From: Pseudomonas piscis
GTDB lineage: Bacteria > Pseudomonadota > Gammaproteobacteria > Pseudomonadales > Pseudomonadaceae
Assembly (NCBI RefSeq): GCF_009380155.1
Contig: NZ_WHUV01000005.1
Coordinates: 372,001-436,000 of the forward strand
Direction: 5' to 3'
DNA length: 64,000 nt
Shown in pieces: positions 27,815-36,265 of this stretch; the first letter of the stretch is position 1; each line of letters begins with the position of its first letter. The position numbers were made by a program, and so were the translations under genes. The notes under the pieces were generated by a model. That model was not told the origin of the DNA. It ran no database searches and worked only from the letters and a program-made list of their open reading frames with translations.

Positions 27815-28284
27815 TTGGCACCTACTCGCTGGATGGTGATCGGGTCACCGGCTGCCAGCAGCATTTTCTTGAGGATCTGTTCCAGGGTGGCCAACTCCTC
27901 GGGAGTGATGGCGCCGGTCAATTCGTTCATCGCCTCGGCACCGATGAAGGGCAAGCGGTCGGTGAGCTTGCGGCCTTCCTCGGTGAGCACCAGCTGCACC
28001 TGGCGGCGATCGCCTTCGGAACGCCTGCGCACCAGGAAATCCTTCTGTTCCAGACGATCGAGCATGCGGGTCATGGAACCGCTATCCAGGGACAAGTGGC
28101 GGCACAGTTCGGCCGGGGTATCGACACCGAACTGGGCCATGATGATCAGCACCTTGAACTGCGCGGCGGTGATGCCGTGGGGCTCCATGTGGGTGTCGAT
28201 GATCCGGTCCTTGAGCAAGGCGGCGCGCCCCAGCAGCAGGCCAAGATGGCAATTGTGAAAATCGTCCGGTTGGAAATGCTTCAT
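27811..28284 (-). CDS. MarR-family transcriptional repressor of the efflux operon
   Basis: A 157-residue winged-helix regulator. The DNA-binding part reads LCRHLSLDSGSMTRMLDRLEQ followed by the wing KDFLVRRRSEGDRRQVQLVL, a textbook MarR arrangement. It is the first gene of the emr-type operon it presumably controls. Two identical palindromes (CTGCCTAGGCAG) lie 16 and 49 bases before its start, suggesting autorepression released by pump substrates. Confidence 0.94.
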   Translation of the reverse strand: MKHFQPDDFHNCHLGLLLGRAALLKDRIIDTHMEPHGITAAQFKVLIIMAQFGVDTPAELCRHLSLDSGSMTRMLDRLEQKDFLVRRRSEGDRRQVQLVLTEEGRKLTDRLPFIGAEAMNELTGAITPEELATLEQILKKMLLAAGDPITIQRVGAK

Positions 28285-28299
28285 CTGCTCACCAATTAG

Positions 28300-28344
28300 C
28301 TGCCTAGGCAGGGAGTGTGTGACGAGATGTTACTGCCTAGGCAG
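28300..28344. promoter_or_regulatory. Twin MarR operators
   Basis: The perfect 12-bp palindrome CTGCCTAGGCAG occurs twice, at 28300-28311 and 28333-28344, with centres 33 bp apart (about three helical turns), directly upstream of the marR start. Confidence 0.85.
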
Positions 28345-28494
28345 CGAATGTCAATGTAATAATTAGCATGCTCTTTACCTGGCTTATAAGCAGGACAGGT
28401 GATGACGCGCCAAGGCCGCGGGAGGCAATGAACGAAGGAAAGACCTGCCCCGGCCACCGGCGCGCCAAGCGCCAGTGGCCGAGGCCGGCAAGCG

Positions 28495-31400
28495 CTAGAA
28501 GTCGCGCTTGTAGAAGATGTCCAGGGAGCTGGCGAAGCCGCTGGCGGCCTCCAGGTAGACCTTCTTGCTCAGCTTGTAGCGCAAGGCGATGGTGCTGGCC
28601 GGCTCGAAGACCCCTACCCCGTAGCGCAGGCTGAGTCGTTCGGAGATGTTGCCGCTGGCCACTACGCTGGTGGCATTGCCGCTGCCTTGGGTATCGAGCT
28701 GGAAATCCTGGATCCCCAGGTTCTTGGCGATACCTCCGGTGAGCTCCGAACTACCCATCAAGCCCAGGCCGAGGGCGGCCTGGGCAAGCATGTTGTTGTC
28801 TTCGCCGCCGGAGCTCAGCGGCCGTCCCAGCACCAGGTAGGACAGGGCCTGCTCCTGGCTCATGGCCGGCTCGGAAAAGATCTTGGTCGTCGGCTGCTCG
28901 GCGCTGCCGCTCAAACGAATGCCGGCGATCACGTTGTCGGTCTGGCGCACCGCTTCGATATCCAGGTAGGGCTGGTCGATGGGGCCGGCGAACAGCAGCC
29001 GCGCCCGGCGTACCGTCAGGCGCTGGCCATAGGCACGGTAGCGACCATCGTTGAGCCACAGCTCGCCACGGGTGTCCATGTTGTCGCCGATGTGCACATG
29101 GCCCTGCAGGTTGGCCGTCAGGCCGAAGCCGCTGAAGGCCAGCTTGTCCTGGCCCACTTCCACGTCGATGTTCATCGCCATGGCCATGGGCGCCTTGCCC
29201 TCGACGGTCTGCTGGCCAACGATCACCGTGTCGTCGGAAACCTTGACCGTCGATGGCGGCAGCTCGCGCACGGTGATCTGGCCCTTGGGAATCGCCACCT
29301 TGCCGCTGATCGCCAGCCGGTTGTCCTGCAGGGCGATCTTCAGGTCGGGCGCCACCTCAAGCGCCGCATAGGGCTCGACCGTCACCGGCAGTTGCGAACC
29401 CTTGAGGTTGAGGTCCACCAGCAGTTCCCGGCCCCAGGCGAGGTTGCCGTCGAGGCTGCCCTGGCCGCTCTTGCCGCCCTTCCAGGTGCCGTCGAGGCGC
29501 ACGTTCTCACCCATGATCTGCGCGCTCAGCTGCAGGTCCTCGATGCTAGTGGGCAGTTCGGAACCGGATACCTGGCCACCGCTGAGCTGCAAGCTGCCGT
29601 TGACCTGGGGCGCCAGCAGGCCACCGGACAGCCGGCCGCTGCCGTTCAAGTTGCCATTGAGCTTTTCCACCATGGGCACGAACGGCCGCGCCACGGAGAG
29701 GTCCAGGCCACTGAGACGGAACTCCCCGGACAGCGGCTTGTTCTTGGGCAGCGGGTTGATCTGCGCCTGGACCATCAACTGCCCGAGCTTGCCGCCATCG
29801 AACTGCAATTGGCTGTCGATGCGCCGTGGCCCCAGGCGCGAGTCGAGCTTCAGGGCCTGGTAGGGAAAGTCCAGCCACTGCTCCTTGTCCTTGACCCGCA
29901 GGGTGCCGCCACTGGCATCCACGACGATCTGGCCTTTGGGGCCGCTGGCCGGCAGGTCCAACTGGACATCGGCATTGAGCATGCCCTTCCAGGCGAAATC
30001 CTTGGGCAGCCACTGGGCCAGGCTGTCGATGGGGAAGCGCTTGAGGTGGTAGCGCAGCTTCGGTTCGGGCATCAGCCGCTGGTCTTCGCCGCACAGGCTG
30101 GCGTCGCCGCTGACCCAGCAATGGGCGGCGAAGTTGACCGTGCCATTGGCCAGGCGCTCGAGCCGCGCCGGGTTCTGCAGCTTCCAGTCCTGGCCACCGC
30201 TCTGGACCTCACCGCTGGCCAGCCGTCCGCGCCAGGCGCCCTGGTCCAGGGTGCCATCCAGGCCCAGGGCCAGCTTCAACAGCGGGCCTTGCAGGTCCAG
30301 TTGCAGCTGCTGCTTGCGGATGTCGCCCTGGCCAGCCAGGGTCAGGCTACCGAGCTGGGTATCGCCGGCCTGGATGCCGCTGCCCTTGAGTTCGATGCGA
30401 GCCTTCTGCGCCCCATCGAGGCTGGCATCGAGCTTGAGGCTTTGCAGGCGGTTGTCGGCAAAGGCCAACTGCTGCCCGTTCAGCTCCGCCTTGCCCTGGG
30501 GCGCCGCGAGCGTCCCGGCCAGGTCCACCCGGCCACTGAGCTGGCCGCGCAACTGCGGCCAGAGCTGGCCCAGGCGCGGCAGGCGGATGTCCAACTGACC
30601 GCTGACCTTCTGTTGCAGGCTGCCTGCACCATTGATCCGGTTATCCCCCAGGCGAATGTCCAGGGTATTGAGGCGCCACTGCTCGCCGGCGCCGTCGGCC
30701 TTGGCCTGCAGCAGCGCGGGCTGGCCGCGCAGGCGGCCCTTGAGATCCAGGTCGGCGGCGAGCTTGAGCTGCTGGTTCTTCAGCTCCCCCTGGCTACGCA
30801 AGGGTCCGGCCAGGGTTCCGGGCAATTCAGCCAGCCAGTAGGCCGGGTTGATGGCCGACAGGTCCAGGGCGGTATCCCAGGCCAGGCCATCGGCGAACTG
30901 CAGGTTCAAGTGCCCCTGGGCCTTGCCCTGGCCGGCGGTCAGTTGCAATTGCGGCAGGTGCACCTGGCCCAGGTCGCCACTGAACGGACTGCCGAGGCTG
31001 AAGGCCCCTGCCGGACCATCCAGGTCCCCCTGGAAGTTGCCCAGGTAGTTGCCATCGCGGTACGCCACTTCGGCGTTGAACTTGCGCAGGGCCACGGCCG
31101 GCTCGTCGATTTGTGGGTAGAGGCGATGCCAGGGAAAATCCAGCCAGGCGAGCCGGGCCTCGGCGACAAAGCCCTGGCTCCAGTCCAGCTGGCCCTCGAG
31201 CTTGAGGCTCTGGTGGTCGCTGGCCTGCAGTTCCAGGGTGGTGATCTGGGCGCCCTTGGCATCGACCTTACCCTGCAACGACAAGGCAACCGGCCCTTGC
31301 TCGGCCGGCAGGCTGGCCTGGCCGACGAGCTGGTAGCCGCGTTTCAGGTCGCCCTTGCCGGTGAGCTGCAGCTGGTCCAATTGCAGGGTATCCGGCAGGT

Positions 31401-32166
31401 CGGCGCTGGCCTTGAAGCCATCCGCGGTGATCCGTACCTGGGCCGGCAGGTCCTGGGCCAGCGGTTGCAGTTCACCGCTCAGGCGCCCTTGCAGGTAACC
31501 ACTGCTGTCGGCCTGCAACTTGAGGGTCTTGAGCAGGTCGCCCTCGACCTGCAGCGCCAGTTTCCAGGGGCCGTCGCCGGGAGCCGGCAGGCCAAGGCTG
31601 CCCTGGGCAGTCAGGGGCCAGTCGCCCGTGGGTTGCAGCAAGCCGGTCAACTCCAGGGCCAGGTCGTCGCGTTGCAGTTGCAACGCATCGATGCGCAGCC
31701 CTTGGGTAGTCCAGTGGGCCGCCAGTTGCAGGCTCTTGAGTTGCTCGCTGCCGTCGAGCAGCAGGCTGCCGAGCCGTACCCGACCCAGCTCGATGGCCAG
31801 CGGCAGGTGCAACTCCGGCAGGCTGATGGGCCCCGGGCTCTCCTGGCCACCGGCCGGAAACTGCAGGCTGACCTGATCGGCCTCCAGTTGCTCGATGCAT
31901 AGCGTCATGCGCAGCAGGCAAGCAGGCGACCAGGAAAACTGCACGCCGCGCAGTTCGATCCGCGTGCCGTCCTGCTGCCAAAGCAGGTGCCCGGCGCTCC
32001 ACTGCCCCCCGAGGCGACCGTCGAATTGCTCCAGACTCAAGCCCGGTACCTGGCGCAAGGCCCAGCGGCTGCCGGCCTGGGTCCCGAGGACCGCGGCCAG
32101 CGCGAGGATGACCAGGACCACCAGCGCCAGGATCGCCAGCAGCGTTATCTTCAAACCACGCATCAC
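28495..32166 (-). CDS. tamB: Translocation and assembly module protein TamB
   Basis: A 1223-residue envelope protein with one N-terminal membrane anchor (about residues 5-30) followed by a very long repetitive beta-rich region, the beta-taco groove thought to move phospholipids and help TamA insert outer membrane proteins. The C-terminal domain (about residues 880-1223) holds the conserved TamB/DUF490 signature, including DNVIAGIRLSGSAEQPTTK and YLVLGRPLSS. The N-terminus overlaps the tamA stop by four bases. Nothing appears truncated. The opposite strand is open for more than 1000 codons but is a composition artefact. Confidence 0.95.
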   Translation of the reverse strand: MMRGLKITLLAILALVVLVILALAAVLGTQAGSRWALRQVPGLSLEQFDGRLGGQWSAGHLLWQQDGTRIELRGVQFSWSPACLLRMTLCIEQLEADQVSLQFPAGGQESPGPISLPELHLPLAIELGRVRLGSLLLDGSEQLKSLQLAAHWTTQGLRIDALQLQRDDLALELTGLLQPTGDWPLTAQGSLGLPAPGDGPWKLALQVEGDLLKTLKLQADSSGYLQGRLSGELQPLAQDLPAQVRITADGFKASADLPDTLQLDQLQLTGKGDLKRGYQLVGQASLPAEQGPVALSLQGKVDAKGAQITTLELQASDHQSLKLEGQLDWSQGFVAEARLAWLDFPWHRLYPQIDEPAVALRKFNAEVAYRDGNYLGNFQGDLDGPAGAFSLGSPFSGDLGQVHLPQLQLTAGQGKAQGHLNLQFADGLAWDTALDLSAINPAYWLAELPGTLAGPLRSQGELKNQQLKLAADLDLKGRLRGQPALLQAKADGAGEQWRLNTLDIRLGDNRINGAGSLQQKVSGQLDIRLPRLGQLWPQLRGQLSGRVDLAGTLAAPQGKAELNGQQLAFADNRLQSLKLDASLDGAQKARIELKGSGIQAGDTQLGSLTLAGQGDIRKQQLQLDLQGPLLKLALGLDGTLDQGAWRGRLASGEVQSGGQDWKLQNPARLERLANGTVNFAAHCWVSGDASLCGEDQRLMPEPKLRYHLKRFPIDSLAQWLPKDFAWKGMLNADVQLDLPASGPKGQIVVDASGGTLRVKDKEQWLDFPYQALKLDSRLGPRRIDSQLQFDGGKLGQLMVQAQINPLPKNKPLSGEFRLSGLDLSVARPFVPMVEKLNGNLNGSGRLSGGLLAPQVNGSLQLSGGQVSGSELPTSIEDLQLSAQIMGENVRLDGTWKGGKSGQGSLDGNLAWGRELLVDLNLKGSQLPVTVEPYAALEVAPDLKIALQDNRLAISGKVAIPKGQITVRELPPSTVKVSDDTVIVGQQTVEGKAPMAMAMNIDVEVGQDKLAFSGFGLTANLQGHVHIGDNMDTRGELWLNDGRYRAYGQRLTVRRARLLFAGPIDQPYLDIEAVRQTDNVIAGIRLSGSAEQPTTKIFSEPAMSQEQALSYLVLGRPLSSGGEDNNMLAQAALGLGLMGSSELTGGIAKNLGIQDFQLDTQGSGNATSVVASGNISERLSLRYGVGVFEPASTIALRYKLSKKVYLEAASGFASSLDIFYKRDF

Positions 32167-33890
32167 AGCTCTGGCCCCATGGAAAAGTGCAAACGTACAC
32201 CGCCGTCATCATTCATGGCGTGGGCCAGGTCGACCCGGATCGGGCCCACCGGCGAGACCCAGCGAACCCCAAGCCCGACCCCGGTCTTGAGATTCGGCAG
32301 TTCCAGCTTATTGAAGGAGTTGCCCTGGTCGATAAAAGTCGCGATCCGCCATTTTTCGGCGATCGAGTATTGATATTCGACGCTGCCGGCGACCATGTAG
32401 CGCCCACCGATGCGATCGCCCTTGGAGTTCTTCGGCGACAGGCTCTGGTAGTCGTAGCCACGCACGCTCTGGTCGCCACCGGCGAAGAAACGCAGGGACG
32501 GCGGCACCGACTTGTAGCCGTTGGTGGCGCTCCCGCCGAACTGCACCCGGCCCAGCAGGCGATGGTTATCCCAGACCGTGGTCAGGCCCTTGAGCAACAC
32601 CGTGCCGTACAACAGGTTGTTGTCCGAACCCAGGCCTTCCTTGGCCACCTTGGTATCGAACTGGATGCGATAACCGTTGTGCGGATCGATACGGTTGTCA
32701 CTGCGCAGATAGGAATACGTCAGGCCAGGCAGCAGCAGGTTGCTCAGGCCCGAATCGTCACCGAGCCGATACTCTTCGCGCTGGTACTTGAGCGAGACCA
32801 CCCGCTGCCAGCCACTGGGCAGCTTGCTGTGCCACTCGGGGCCCAGGGTCAACAGCTTGCTCAGGGTATCGGTGCCGGAGATTTCTTCGTTCTGGTAGCC
32901 GCCGGCGAACCGCAGCTTGTCGGTCAGGGGCGGGTCCAGGGGAATGTCGTACCACAGCCCGACGTTCTGCCGTGGCGCCGAGACTTCAGCCTCCCAGCCA
33001 TAGCTGTGGCCCTGGGGGTTGACCCAATGCCGGGTCCAGTTGGCCTTGACCCGTGGACCGACGTCGGTGGAGTAGCCCAGGCCCAGGCCCATGGTGCGGG
33101 GCTTGCGGGTGTCGAGCTGGACCGCCACCGGAATCACTTCATGCTCGGCAGCGGTAGGCGTGGCATCCACCCGCACGGATTCGAAGTAGCCACTGGACTG
33201 CAGGGCCTGGTTGAGTTCGGCGATCAATTCGGAGTCGTAGGCGGTACCGGCCTTGAACGGCACCATGCGTCGCAGCAGGTCCTCATCGAACAGCGAGTCG
33301 CCGCTGAAGCCGACCTTGCCCAGGGCATAGCGCGGACCGCTGTCGTAGACCAGCTCGATATCCGCCACACCGGCCAGCGGGTCCACCCGCAGTTGCTGCC
33401 GGGTAAAGCGCCCGCTGAAGAAGCCATAGCGCGAGGCCTGGTTCTGGATCAGGCGCTTGGCGTCTTCGTAACGCCCGTGGTTGAGCACCGCGCCAGGCTT
33501 GAGCTGGTCGCTGTCAGGGGTACGAAAGGACTTGAGGGAGGCGGCCGGGCCTTCAACCCGGATGGTCACCTCGCGCAAGTGCACCGGCTCGCCGGGATCG
33601 ATGCGCAACAGCAGGCGCGGCTTGTCGCCGCCCCGTACTTCGCTGGAGATCAATGGCTGGTAGTAGCCCAGGGCCTGGGCAGCTTTCTTGGCCTGCTCCT
33701 CGGCGCCCCTGCTGAACCTCAGCAGGGCTTCTTCATCTCGATCGCCAAGATCGCCGATATAACCTTCGATGTTGGCTTTCAACTCGTCGTTGGCAGGTTT
33801 GATCCTGACAGCCAATTCGCTTTGCGCCAGCGCCGCACAGCTGGTGAACAGCAGCAATAAACCGCTGGTGAATCTTCCGGAAAACTTCAT
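32163..33890 (-). CDS. tamA: Outer membrane assembly factor TamA
   Basis: A 575-residue Omp85-family protein: signal peptide (residues 1-22, ending AALAQS), three POTRA domains (about 23-265), and a C-terminal 16-strand barrel with the family motif GDQSVRGYDYQSL and a closing strand ending in FSMGPEL. It works with TamB in outer membrane protein and lipid delivery. ATG 33890 was chosen because it begins the signal peptide; the frame is open 38 codons further without one. Confidence 0.95.
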   Translation of the reverse strand: MKFSGRFTSGLLLLFTSCAALAQSELAVRIKPANDELKANIEGYIGDLGDRDEEALLRFSRGAEEQAKKAAQALGYYQPLISSEVRGGDKPRLLLRIDPGEPVHLREVTIRVEGPAASLKSFRTPDSDQLKPGAVLNHGRYEDAKRLIQNQASRYGFFSGRFTRQQLRVDPLAGVADIELVYDSGPRYALGKVGFSGDSLFDEDLLRRMVPFKAGTAYDSELIAELNQALQSSGYFESVRVDATPTAAEHEVIPVAVQLDTRKPRTMGLGLGYSTDVGPRVKANWTRHWVNPQGHSYGWEAEVSAPRQNVGLWYDIPLDPPLTDKLRFAGGYQNEEISGTDTLSKLLTLGPEWHSKLPSGWQRVVSLKYQREEYRLGDDSGLSNLLLPGLTYSYLRSDNRIDPHNGYRIQFDTKVAKEGLGSDNNLLYGTVLLKGLTTVWDNHRLLGRVQFGGSATNGYKSVPPSLRFFAGGDQSVRGYDYQSLSPKNSKGDRIGGRYMVAGSVEYQYSIAEKWRIATFIDQGNSFNKLELPNLKTGVGLGVRWVSPVGPIRVDLAHAMNDDGGVRLHFSMGPEL

Positions 33891-33954
33891 AGGCGCGGAT
33901 GCTATCACGAGCTTGGGAGGGCGATAGAGCGCTCGAGGGCGGGGAAAGTTCGAT

Positions 33955-34605
33955 TCAGCCTGTTGCGCTTTGTAAGCGCTGCGGATTGGGATGGAAGAAC
34001 ACATGCTCGCGGACCGGCCCTACCGCCACCTCACCGATCTCTGCATAACCCTGGCGCTGGTAGAACGCGAGATAGCGCGGGTTGCCGGTGTCGAGCACCA
34101 CGCCCTGGGAGTTGGCGTCCACCGCGCACCAGTTGTGCACCGCCTCCAGCAACTGTTCGCCAAAATGCTGACCCTGGAACTGCGGATGCACGCCCAGCAG
34201 CGGCAATACATGCAGCGCATCGTTGGGCAAGCAGGCTTGCACCGCGTCATGGTATTCCAGGTAGCGCCGGGTACAGCGAAAGCCCGTGCTCAACACCATG
34301 CGCAGCCGCCAGGCCCAACTCTCGGTGATGCCCAGCCGGCGCCGGGGCGGTGCGATCAGGGCGATACCGATCAGCCGGTCATTGACCAGCAAGCCGATGG
34401 CTGGCAGTTCCTGCAAGAAGTGTTGCTTGACCAGCTCGCGCACCGTGGCCCGCACCCGTTGCTCGTAGCCGGGGCGCTCGGACTCGAAGATGAAACCGAA
34501 GGTCGGTTCGTGGCGATAGGCCTGGTACAACAGCGACCGCGCTTCGCGGGAATACCCGCTGTCGAGCATGTGGATATCGGCGATGGCATTGCTGGCCTCG
34601 GGCAT
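33955..34605 (-). CDS. GNAT-family N-acetyltransferase
   Basis: A 216-residue protein with the acetyl-CoA-binding motif A of the GNAT fold, LLGVHPQFQGQHFGEQLLEA (about residues 137-156), and a motif B region VVLDTGNPRYLAFYQRQGY. The substrate is not evident. ATG 34605 is favoured because the GGAGGA upstream sits about ten bases away, whereas the alternative GTG 34614 would be too close to it. It lies 64 bases upstream of tamA on the same strand and may be co-transcribed. Confidence 0.88.
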   Translation of the reverse strand: MPEASNAIADIHMLDSGYSREARSLLYQAYRHEPTFGFIFESERPGYEQRVRATVRELVKQHFLQELPAIGLLVNDRLIGIALIAPPRRRLGITESWAWRLRMVLSTGFRCTRRYLEYHDAVQACLPNDALHVLPLLGVHPQFQGQHFGEQLLEAVHNWCAVDANSQGVVLDTGNPRYLAFYQRQGYAEIGEVAVGPVREHVFFHPNPQRLQSATG

Positions 34606-34778
34606 GACGGTCACTCCTCCCTGGCGCGGCTCGAAAGGTCGCGCTCTTGTATTACGAGCCTTGCGCGCCGCTGAACGTTCCCGCGCCCAAGGACATTAGC
34701 AGCGCATCGGCGGCGCCGCCACGCTGGTCGACCCGGGCGTTGTCAGCTAGCATCGCTGTTTTGCCAGGACCGCCGACC

Positions 34779-35591
34779 ATGAAGATCGTCTCGTTCAACA
34801 TCAACGGGCTGCGCGCCCGCCCCCATCAGCTGGCGGCGCTGATCGACAAGCACCAGCCGGACGTGATCGGCCTGCAGGAAACCAAGGTCGCCGACGAGCA
34901 GTTTCCCCTCGCCGAGGTCCAGGCCCTGGGGTATCACGTGCATTACCACGGCCAGAAGGGCCACTACGGCGTCGCCCTGCTCTCGCGCCAGGCGCCACTG
35001 GCCCTGCACAAGGGCTTCGACAGCGATGACGAAGACGCCCAGCGCCGCTTCATCTGGGGCACTTTCGCCGACGCCGATGGCACGCCGGTGACCATCATGA
35101 ACGGCTATTTCCCCCAGGGCGAAAGCCGCGACCACCCCACCAAGTTCCCGGCCAAGGAGCGCTTCTACAGCGACCTGCAACAGTTGCTGGAAAGCCGCTT
35201 CAGCAACGACCAGCCCCTGGTGGTCATGGGTGATGTGAACATTTCCCCGGAAGACTGCGACATCGGCATCGGCGCCGACAACGCCAAGCGCTGGCTCAAG
35301 ACCGGCAAGTGCAGCTTCCTCCCGGAAGAGCGCGAGTGGATGGCACGCCTGAAGAACTGGGGCCTGGTGGACAGCTTCCGCCACCTCAACCCCGAGGTGA
35401 ACGACCGCTTCAGCTGGTTCGACTACCGCAGCCGTGGCTTCGAAGACGAACCCAAGCGTGGCTTGCGCATCGACCTGATCATGGCGTCCCGTGGCCTGCT
35501 GCCGCGGGTCAAGGCTGCCGGGGTCGACTATGAACTGCGGGGCATGGAGAAACCTTCGGACCATGCGCCGATCTGGCTCGAATTGAGCTGA
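34779..35591 (+). CDS. xthA: Exodeoxyribonuclease III
   Basis: A 270-residue member of the endonuclease/exonuclease/phosphatase fold that cleaves at abasic sites and removes 3' blocks in base-excision repair. Motifs in order: SFNINGLRARPHQL, GLQETKV with the metal-binding glutamate, VMGDVNISPEDCDIG, and the terminal SDHAPIWLEL with the catalytic Asp-His pair. ATG 34779 gives the normal N-terminus; the open frame further upstream has no family similarity. It is monocistronic, ended by a terminator. Confidence 0.95.
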   Translation: MKIVSFNINGLRARPHQLAALIDKHQPDVIGLQETKVADEQFPLAEVQALGYHVHYHGQKGHYGVALLSRQAPLALHKGFDSDDEDAQRRFIWGTFADADGTPVTIMNGYFPQGESRDHPTKFPAKERFYSDLQQLLESRFSNDQPLVVMGDVNISPEDCDIGIGADNAKRWLKTGKCSFLPEEREWMARLKNWGLVDSFRHLNPEVNDRFSWFDYRSRGFEDEPKRGLRIDLIMASRGLLPRVKAAGVDYELRGMEKPSDHAPIWLELS

Positions 35592-35608
35592 TCGCCAGGC
35601 ACAAAAAA

Positions 35609-35632
35609 GCCCATCTGTTGATGGGCTTTTTT
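35609..35632. terminator. Bidirectional terminator between xthA and the YegP-like gene
   Basis: A GCCCATC (35609-35615)/GATGGGC (35620-35626) stem with a TGTT loop is flanked by six A on the left and six T on the right. Confidence 0.92.
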
Positions 35633-35639
35633 CTGCCGG

Positions 35640-35972
35640 TTAGAGCTGGACCCGCTGGACGCGGTCCGTGGTGCCGGCGCTGGCAATCTCGCCGATGGCT
35701 CTCTCCAGGGCCTCTTGCGAATCATACAAGTGGCTGACGAGGATCACCTCATTGCCAGACTTGAGCTTGAAATAGGGCTTGCCACCCGACGAAATTTTCT
35801 TGACGTAGCGCTCGGGAGAGGCGCAGTGTGCGCGGAACAGGCCGAGGGCTGCCTCGGCACTGTCCCGGCAAGGGTAGCGGTCGCTTTGAAGCATGGTCTG
35901 CGCCTCCTCTGTCTTGAGCAAGAATCTGCACGCACCACTGCCATACTGCTTCAGTTCAAACCAGGCACTCAT
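35640..35972 (-). CDS. YegP/DUF1508-like small protein
   Basis: A 110-residue protein made of two short similar beta-beta-alpha units, seen from the pair WFELKQYGSGACRFLLKTEE and KPYFKLKSGNEVILVSHLY, each followed by a helix that begins around SAEAALG and SQEALERAIG. This is the DUF1508 pattern, of unknown biochemical function. ATG 35972 was chosen because AGGAG lies six bases upstream. It shares a terminator with xthA. Confidence 0.8.
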   Translation of the reverse strand: MSAWFELKQYGSGACRFLLKTEEAQTMLQSDRYPCRDSAEAALGLFRAHCASPERYVKKISSGGKPYFKLKSGNEVILVSHLYDSQEALERAIGEIASAGTTDRVQRVQL

Positions 35973-36188
35973 TTGCAACTCCTTTGAAAGTCACGAGAAC
36001 TGGCAGCTCCACGCTGCCGGGGCATCTGCGGGGATGACGCGTTGGCAGTCGCCCCAATCCCCTACAGACAAAGTTGTCCAATCTACGTAGTCTCCAAAGG
36101 CTGGTCTTTAGGAGAAATCTCAAAAAATCTAGAGAAAACAGCTATTTATGGCGTAGGACTTTCGCCATTTATCGATGACACCCGTCCT

Positions 36189-36217
36189 TCGTCACATGTC
36201 TGTCACCTCCCTGACTT
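36189..36217 (+). promoter_or_regulatory. Candidate Pho box (PhoB-binding direct repeats)
   Basis: Three 7-mers spaced exactly 11 bp start to start, TCGTCAC (36189), CTGTCAC (36200) and CTGACTT (36211), match the CTGTCAT direct-repeat geometry of PhoB sites. It lies 49 bases before the start of a phosphate-binding protein gene. Confidence 0.75.
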
Positions 36218-36265
36218 AATCTCGCCGGCACTTACCTATTCCTCTATATAGAAGGCCAGTGCCCC

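Noticed and set aside
25169..28258. A 1029-codon plus-strand frame opposite the efflux operon
   Set aside because: It spans three real genes and their junctions on the other strand and resembles no protein; composition artefact.
28687..31902. A 1071-codon open frame on the plus strand opposite tamB
   Set aside because: Shadow of a GC-rich real gene: no ribosome binding site, low-complexity L/Q/G/A-rich translation, while the minus strand encodes a complete TamB.
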